64,000 nucleotides of DNA from Zygaena filipendulae. Taxonomy: Eukaryota; Arthropoda; Insecta; Lepidoptera; Zygaenidae. How positions within the stretch are numbered: the first letter of the stretch is position 1; the number at the start of each line of letters is the position of its first letter. The translations under genes and the position numbers were made by a program. Positions 56,827 to 64,000 of this stretch are shown here, one piece after another. The stretch covers positions 4,300,501 through 4,364,500 of the forward strand of contig OU015669.1 of NCBI GenBank assembly GCA_907165275.2. The letters are read 5' to 3'. The notes beneath the pieces are model-generated. The model searched no databases. It worked only from the letters and a program-made list of their open reading frames with translations, and was not told the origin of the DNA.

Positions 56827-58715
56827 CTGTCACACACAAACAACACAACAGGCTTGTAAGAAGATACCGTTATACCTCTGAATCTGGGAAACGGCTCCAA
56901 CGATTTTTATTAACACGTTGGCTGCTAGGCCATTTTTGATGTACTTTAAAACTGTGCGCTGCCAGGTTGATTAGACCCAGTGGTAGTCTTTTTGATGGTG
57001 TGAACCAGGCGCCCTTAACCTGGTTACACCCATTTGTATAAAACCATCTCTAGAAGCACAGAAATAAGAGCTATATTAATAAAATTCTGGGTTTTGCTAG
57101 TGTTGTAATGTATCAACCTACCCCCGGCTTAGCCTTAGGATCAGACGAAAAAAGCGGAACTTTTTAAAGATCTAAACCACCAGTAATATAATTACCATGT
57201 ATGTTAAGCCTTGTATAGCGCTAAAATTTTCAGTTTCTAGGAATGGGAAAGTGACCAAAATATATAGAAATCGATAGGCGCATTTAAGTATTTATAGTTT
57301 TTAAGTTTACATTTTTATTACACTTTTTTACGTATAACAGAGCTATTTACGTCGTTTGACGTACTTAAATCTAACTATTTTCGGCATTTCTGTGGTTTGA
57401 TTTCACTTGTGTTAGGATGATACACATTGAGAATTCAAAGAATTAACCTGATTTTCTCCATTGAACCCATTTTTTTTTTTTAGAAATATGCACATTTTAA
57501 GGTCTTCCCCACCATCAGAATTTGCAGCACTCATGTTTTCATTATATTTGAATACAATATGAAACCGAAAAGAATCTATGTATCCGTGATTACGAAACGA
57601 AGGTGCATAAAGTTCATCGTGCCATAACATTTAAATAACATAATATAACCACGTACATATTATGTAAAACCCACGCTTCGCTTACAATTCAGTGCGTCAA
57701 AAGGCGACAGGCGTACCATTATTATTAAGTAGGTATGGCTCGACATTTTGTTTTCTGTAAATTCCTCAGCGTTTCTTCTTCAAGCGTACCTACTTGACAC
57801 CTACTGCTTTTCGTCAAATTATTTTTACAATTTTGGAATTTTTTCGGAAAGTTTTTTTTGTTTTATATGATATTTTATTGTAATTTAAACAGTAGGTACT
57901 AACATTAGATAAGTTTTATATTAATAGACTAACAACTTTCCAAAAACATCATTTTGCGTACTATGCTCTATGCAGTGCCTAGCTAGCTACACAACCGTGC
58001 TTTTTACTGTATTATTTGCCGATTATTAGCTGCTTTGTGAGCCTAATAAATAAAAACTACAAAACTCTATGTAATAAAATGTTTCGGAATTAAAGTTATC
58101 CTATATCATATGCCAAGACCCGAATTACTCCTCGTATTATATATTTTCAATTTTTCAACTACCTACATTAAATCTTCTTCAAAGGCAAAAGTTTCTCTTA
58201 TTTTCTGCACTATTTCATTATTATGTTGCTGTCTATGTTTAATATGTGTATATATTATAATCAAACTTAAGTAAATAAATAAATAAATTGTTGGATAAGC
58301 GCGTCGCCACGCTACTAAATCATAAAATTTACAAATTTTGTTCGAAAAATGGAAATAAAATTTTTCAAAAATAGAATCGCATGTACTCGTATTGTAGAGT
58401 TGGAAGTCAGTTAAAAATGAGACGAAGATGTCACTTTTGTATGCAAAACCGAAATGAAAGTCCGGTGAAAAAAACAATAAAAAGCTTTAACAGGGCACGT
58501 CAAGGGATGTGTAATCGGATGCTGCGCGGGTCGAAGTGGGGCGTGTGTGTACAGGAGCGACACTCCGCTCGATGGCACTATATCCACTTCATTCAATGTG
58601 AACGTCCACGTATAGTGCGGATGTATCATTGTTCTATGATGGTAATAGAGACATTAATAAACATTAAAAGATTCGCAAGAAAGAACCTTTTTTTTAATGT
58701 TTTAAATGAATAGGG
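56827..58715. other. Upstream intron of gene 2 or flank
   Basis: No kinase-homology, membrane or ligand-binding exon could be found on the minus strand. 58500-58620 is GC-richer but does not match the domain. Confidence 0.35.
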
Positions 58716-59024
58716 ATGTTGACGACTTTGAAAATCAAAATTCCAATTAGTCCGTGAATAAAAAAAAATTGATAATGGACACGTATTTTTTTCTCAATAA
58801 AATTAATGAAAATATACATAGATATAGCGCATTAAAGTTTAGGGTGAGGGCTCGTGATGTCACTAACCGCTATAAGCCCCCATAAAAACTGCACCAGATA
58901 GTGACGTCACGTGAAATTAACTCGATGTATCGCCGTTATTATTTGATTACGTAAAAAAAGAAAAAATAAGGGCCCAATATTTTTTATTAATCTACAAACT
59001 GGACTAAAAAAATTTAGTCAACAT
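58716..59024. mobile_element. CRE-bearing MITE M2, copy 6
   Basis: ATGTTGACGACTTTG start and TTTAGTCAACAT end. One CRE site has decayed to TGATGTCA; the other, near 58902, is intact. Confidence 0.75.
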
Positions 59025-60112
59025 GCTCATTGTTAAGTGCTGAGGATTACGTTAAATAAAAAAAAAATATTTACGTAATGTCGATGATAATACGGTATCT
59101 ATCACATAACATTATGATTAATAAAATTTAAGTAAATAAACTTAGAGCATGTTTCCGTAATTATTCTTTAGAAAATAAACTTTAATAGGTATCTATCTAC
59201 TTAGTTTAGCTTTGAAGCTTATACTCCAAGTAATAAAATATATACCTAACTCTTATTTTTTGTTCTAAAGTTTGTGTTTGAAAATTTAGTTTTATTTGTA
59301 GAAAATATGACAGCTTAAATACTTGTACAAAAACTTGACTTGTTTTTTTTTCCACAAATATTATTAAGTATTCTCTTCAAACAATACTCTTTTTAGCCTT
59401 TAAAACAGAGCACATATCTGCTTAATGGGATTAGATATTTTAAATATTTTTCATGCAATGATCTTTTAGTTCTATATTCGTTTAACAATATTGAACTTGA
59501 TAATGCTTTAATATCATAGAAAATAAATGCTATAGGCAGGTATAGGAATAATCAGAAAATCCTAACAACATGGAACCACAGAAGTCACAGAGCTTAGATA
59601 TGTTTAAGGAAACACGAACATCTTTAGCACTCAGCTTTATCTTTATTTTTAGCACGCTTTTCGGGTACTTTATTTTTAATAAAATTGTAATTTTTCTAAG
59701 GATTCCTGTTTTGAAAGACTACATATCCCGCCATATACCTACCTACTTACAATAACACTTGCACAACGACAGCTACGAGTACCTATTTTAAATTTTAAAA
59801 AACTTTAGACTTGGAATTTCTGATTCATATAACCGTCCGTAATTTACTAAGAAGTTATACTTGATACAAAATCCTAATATTGATTAATTCTGACATCAAC
59901 ACCAACAATAAGCAAATTGTTATGGAAATACGTGTTTAAAATGGAACGCGAGCTATTGAATACACCGGAACAATTTCGTGATTCCAAAGCCATTTCGCAA
60001 CGATAACGCCGCGTATTCAATCGGATGCCAATTTCGGAACGGAGTGCGGGAGAGAGGTGCTTTGATTTATTCTTTATTATAAGAACATTTGCCTACCTTT
60101 AGGTAGGTATAG
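59025..60112. other. AT-rich DNA
   Basis: No exon supported. 59940-60060 is less AT-rich and repeats attgaatac/gtattcaat in opposite orientations. Confidence 0.35.
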
Positions 60113-60378
60113 TTTGACGACCCGATTGGTGCAAGTAGGTCACCATGCCTGCCCGCTAATCAAGGGATTCCGGGTTCGATTCCCGGTGAGGGTGGACTTT
60201 GTGTGATGAACACAGGGTTCCATTTTCCAGTCTATATAAATATCTATATTATAATATATATTATGTAATAATATGTAGTATATACCACGTTTGCTTGGTT
60301 TCCACGACACAAGCATATAGCTTAGTGGGGGATCAAGTAGATCAAGTAGAGTGTTGTGAAGTGGATTATTATTATAGT
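60113..60378 (+). mobile_element. tRNA-derived SINE
   Basis: A-box-like TGGTGCAAGTAGG and a perfect B box GGTTCGATTCC sit at tRNA spacing at the head. The body (GGACTTTGTGTGATGAACAC, CACGACACAAGCATATAGCT) resembles common lepidopteran SINEs. It ends in ATTATTATTAT. The head cannot form a full acceptor stem, so it is not a tRNA gene. Confidence 0.75.
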
Positions 60379-62168
60379 TTCATTTTGTGTGTATTCAGAT
60401 TTGTACTACTCAAACATAAAATTAATAGCCATAGAACCGCATTCAGCGCTCCCAGTATGATGCAATTTGACGGGTGGTAGAACCACCTTACTTACTATAT
60501 TTTGCCTTCCACGCACACATCAATTGTTTTTGTGCTTCGACTTCAAAAGGATTTTTTAAAGAAACGAGAGAAGGTATAATTATGTGTCTATGTTATTCCA
60601 TGTACTCAAAAAATGACACTCGGTATCCCTACTCAGATTACAGAACTTGATACTTAGATATTTTCATTCGACGTTTAGATTTAGATGATTTCATTTTTAA
60701 ATAAAGAAATTTCTTAGAGTTTTCAACAAGTTCTTCAACAGCTATATAAAAATTAAATAAATTAGTTAAAGAGATTTTTTTTTCTAGTTTAGAAGTTATA
60801 GTTTATTCTATATCTATACTAATATTACCTATAATGAGCTAAAGTTTGTGATGAGCTAAAGTTTATAGGAAACTATGGTAGTTCTGAGTGACATAGGGTA
60901 GGTACTTTTTATCCAGAAAATCGCGTAGGAACTCCGAAATTAAACCACAGGAGACAGCTAGTATCTATTAAAGCCATATTAGGTAGTTACTCAGATATAT
61001 ACCTTAGTAATACCAATACTTCATTGTTTTCAAAAACACCGATATAGATTATAGAGTTATATTATCTGTGTAGATAGATAGATCTGGTTAATACTATCTC
61101 AACAGATTCAATAGTGGATTACCTATGCAAATTGGTCCATGACACTATACTAGGGCATTGCTATGCCGTGATGAGAGACTCTATATTATAATCAACGATA
61201 TATTTCTAACACTAACATATTAGGATTTTTAAATTGATCCTTTCCAAAATAGTGCAAAATTGTTTAAAAAAAATAGTGTAGATATTTACACAAATTTGGT
61301 TGTCTATATCCAGTTTTACAGATGAGAAAAATATTTGTTGTTAATTTTTTTTTTAACAATATCTTAGAAATTGGCAAGAGAATCCTGCAAAGAAAATGGA
61401 CTCGAGATTAAACAAAATAGTAGGTAGATATTTTCTAAATTGGCAACATTCCACAAACGAGACTGCGGTAATGCAAGTAATTTACCAACTTACAGTATTC
61501 AGTTATAGTTTACAGCTGTTGACCTTTACCCTTATATTTATCTTTGTACTTTACTCTTGTTTCAAGCTTACATATTTATTTATTTAAGCTTGTTTCACAA
61601 CATGGTGCAAAAGGCAGATTTAATACATAAGTGGCATTAAATAGCACTTAATATATAAGTGCCGTATTAATAACACGCATCATAATTTCAAAACCTTATG
61701 CATAGCTATTTCCCTAGTGTGTTTTTGAACAAAGATTGAGTTACTCATTAATAAATGTATGTTAATCAATAATAAAGAAAACCAAAATTCAATAGTTCTA
61801 ATTTATTTCTCAATTCTAATTAAATTATTTCTTCCCCTAAAATAAATACCTTTTATCATAAATTCAATTAAAAACGCTCTGCTGCTATATTTTCTGCATT
61901 GAATTTTGGCTCCGTAAACTTCTTTCGATAAACAAAATCTACATATTCATGAATCATCAGGTGGAAGATTCGTTTTTTAATGAAAGAGCAACATCTGCGT
62001 TAGATTTTTTATCGAGACTAATTGATAGATACATTTATCATGTTGTGTGGTTAGCCGATAACGTAGTAGGTAGTCTTGTCTAGTTTAATTAGTACGGTAA
62101 CATAACTTGTGTAAGGTTAGTAACGATTGTCGAGCATATTATTTATAATAATATAGTATATTTTTCAA
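60379..62168. other. AT-rich DNA with a Helitron scrap
   Basis: A degraded plus-oriented Helitron (60825-60963) ends GACAGCTAG then T. Nothing else recognised. Confidence 0.4.
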
Positions 62169-62424
62169 TGGTAAGTACTTCCTTTGAACTTAAATCGTTT
62201 GATCTACAATTCTGTGAAGCTATTATATTTATCAAAACCTATCGAGGTATTGTGGTATGGCACGCTTTAGATCCACCGTTTGACATCAAAGGCCTTGCAG
62301 CAAATCTCAATTCTGCAATGTAAGTAAGTATTTGGGAGTCAAATTGTTGTTTTTCTCACCCACTATAAAAGAAAATCCTATAAAAAAAGAAAAAAAAAGA
62401 AAGAAATCTGTAAAAGAAATATGA

Positions 62425-62674
62425 AAGTGAGTTTTTTGTTTGTTACACTTTCACGTCTTCACGCCTCAACCGCGGTTGAAACCGAGAGGAACAGCTATTA
62501 TGGGTATACTAGCACCTATACTAGCTGTTGCATACTATGCAACAGCTAGTATAGGTAATAGCTATACTAGCTGTTGCAAAGCATGCAACATTTCATGGCG
62601 ATCGGTTGAGCCGTTAAGGCGTGATAGCGTAACAAACAAACAAACTCACTTTCGCATTTATAATATTAGTAAGG
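62425..62674 (+). mobile_element. Rearranged Helitron with internal palindrome
   Basis: A plus-oriented fragment ends AACCGAGAGGAACAGCTATT. Then CTATACTAGCTGTTGCA occurs in opposite orientations (perfect 43-bp palindrome at 62514-62556), and a minus-oriented body runs to ATAATATTAGTAAGGA. Confidence 0.55.
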
Positions 62675-62804
62675 ATTGTATAAAACTTGTCATACTATAT
62701 TTTTTTTTTAGAATACCTTCCCTATTTATTAACAAGATTCTCTCAATTTAAATCCAGTTCTCTTTGTCAGTAGTCCAAATTCATTAAGTAGGTAGGTAGG
62801 TATA

Positions 62805-63204
62805 CAGGATGTTACAGAAAGGTCTAGTCAAAGTCATATTTCAAGATCGTGATCTGGTAATCTTATACAATATTTCGACCGTAATATTTAGCCCAAAAGT
62901 CTTACTGTAGAATTTTACAATCGAAAGAAAAATATTTTTAACGACGACTTCCACAACAAAATAAACATGTCAAATCACTAGATAGGTCTTAAATCGGTTA
63001 CAGCCACGGGTAACGGGTTCAACATCGCTTAATGCAAATTATGACCTTTTAGGTTTTTTACAGACAAGTTAATAAAGACAAATCTTGCTTTTAGAGTAAT
63101 TTATTTCATGGTACCTATTGGTTCCGTTACTTGTTTCAAATCATTGCAGATGATAACGTGGACACAATCATCAAATATGACTACACTTTTTTTGTAACAC
63201 CCTG
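62805..63204. mobile_element. 400-bp Tc1/mariner-type MITE
   Basis: Ends CAGGATGTTACAGAAAG and (reversed) CAGGGTGTTACAAAAAAAG, each flanked by TATA. There is no coding sequence. The last part of the window, 63207-64000, is AT-rich with nothing recognised. Confidence 0.75.
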
Positions 63205-64000
63205 TATACTATACTAGGTATTGAAATCAAATTCAAATCCGGAAAATTTTAGTTTTTAAAATTCATTAAGTGTGAAAATAAAATTTAAATGGATCTCCAC
63301 GACGACTTTAAAATTAAAAAAAAAAACTATTTTGGCATCTTTTTGTTAAGTATGAGGTACCTATTTTTCATATTCACACAAAGAAAGGAAGTTTCCTTTC
63401 CGACTATACTCAATGCTCAGTCGAAACTACTGAATCTAGAAACATGAAATAATATCTATAAAAATACAGAAACATAAAATTTTAACAATAGGTACCTATA
63501 GTTTCCGTGTGCGTCGTAAAGATTCGATAATAAATTATTTTAGGAAATTCAACACCAATTAAGTGAAAAGGGGTGTGAAAGTTCGTAAGTCTAAATAAGG
63601 TAATTTTTGAAGTTATAGTAAAAAGAAATCAATATTTAGGCTGTTGTTTCCATATAAATATTATTGCAAGGTTTTTGCTAATACAACCTTTAACCCGACA
63701 TCAAGTCCTAAAAATAGCAGGTCGATACGCGTACAAAGAAACATCGATCATAAGTCGCTATTTTTAAAGATCATTTTAGTCAGAACTTTAGTGTGGCGGT
63801 CACCGTAAAAGCGACGCACGCATGAAATTTGATTTTCGATTTTTCACTTCCAAGTATTTTTAATAAAAAAGAGCTTTACAGTTTACTGGCTGTCCAATAC
63901 AATTAGTAATTTTATTTTCAAATTAGAATACATTGATCAAATATATGCATATCTAAGTTAAATGCAAGTCTTAACTCGAAACTTGCATTTCACTTAAGGT

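Noticed and set aside
58381..58713. 110-codon ORF, with another on the opposite strand
   Set aside because: Composition and motifs do not look like protein and no part matches the missing cyclase domains.
60113..60200. tRNA gene
   Set aside because: A and B boxes are present but the acceptor stem does not pair, and a SINE body follows directly.

Overview
The window is nuclear DNA from an insect, almost certainly a moth or butterfly (Lepidoptera). The evidence is an AT-rich background with GC-richer exons, split genes with GT-AG introns, and very dense lepidopteran-type repeats. These include Helitron copies ending in CTAG beside a CGCGG/CCGCG hairpin, tRNA-derived SINEs, a piggyBac relic with the ends of the silkworm yabusame element, and many palindromic MITEs. 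There is no sign of operons, bacterial genes or CRISPR arrays.

Two protein-coding genes can be supported, and both are incomplete at their 5' ends. Gene 1 (+ strand, exons at 5135, 16370, 17172, 17533 and 17958, stop at 19029-19031) encodes about 570 residues of a Gln/Pro-rich protein. Its first visible exon reads as the end of a signal peptide, so it is probably secreted; I do not recognise the family. Gene 2 (- strand, seven exons from 56826 down to 46238) is the C-terminal half of a receptor-type guanylate cyclase: end of the kinase-homology domain, dimerisation coiled coil, complete catalytic domain and a 165-residue tail. Every exon junction keeps frame. One intron inside the catalytic domain must use a GC donor. 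The ligand-binding and membrane parts are not seen and should lie beyond 57 kb or outside the window.

Layout: 1-5 kb, repeats and unique AT-rich DNA. 5-19 kb, gene 1; its 11-kb first visible intron is full of nested transposons, including a piggyBac relic carrying a hAT-like MITE. 19-45 kb, intergenic: Helitrons, LINE tails, SINEs, MITEs and a composite locus at 23.9-25.6 kb ending in a near-perfect foldback with about 148-bp arms. 45-57 kb, gene 2; its introns carry a decayed Tc1/mariner-like transposon, a 240-bp palindromic MITE and a 52-bp perfect palindrome. 57-64 kb, mostly unannotatable AT-rich DNA, with one SINE and one mariner-type MITE.

The genes show no shared function. The main novelty is in the repeats: foldbacks, a MITE family carrying paired CRE-like palindromes (TGACGTCA), and a set of hairpin elements whose loops share a GAGCGTAGCGAG-like motif.
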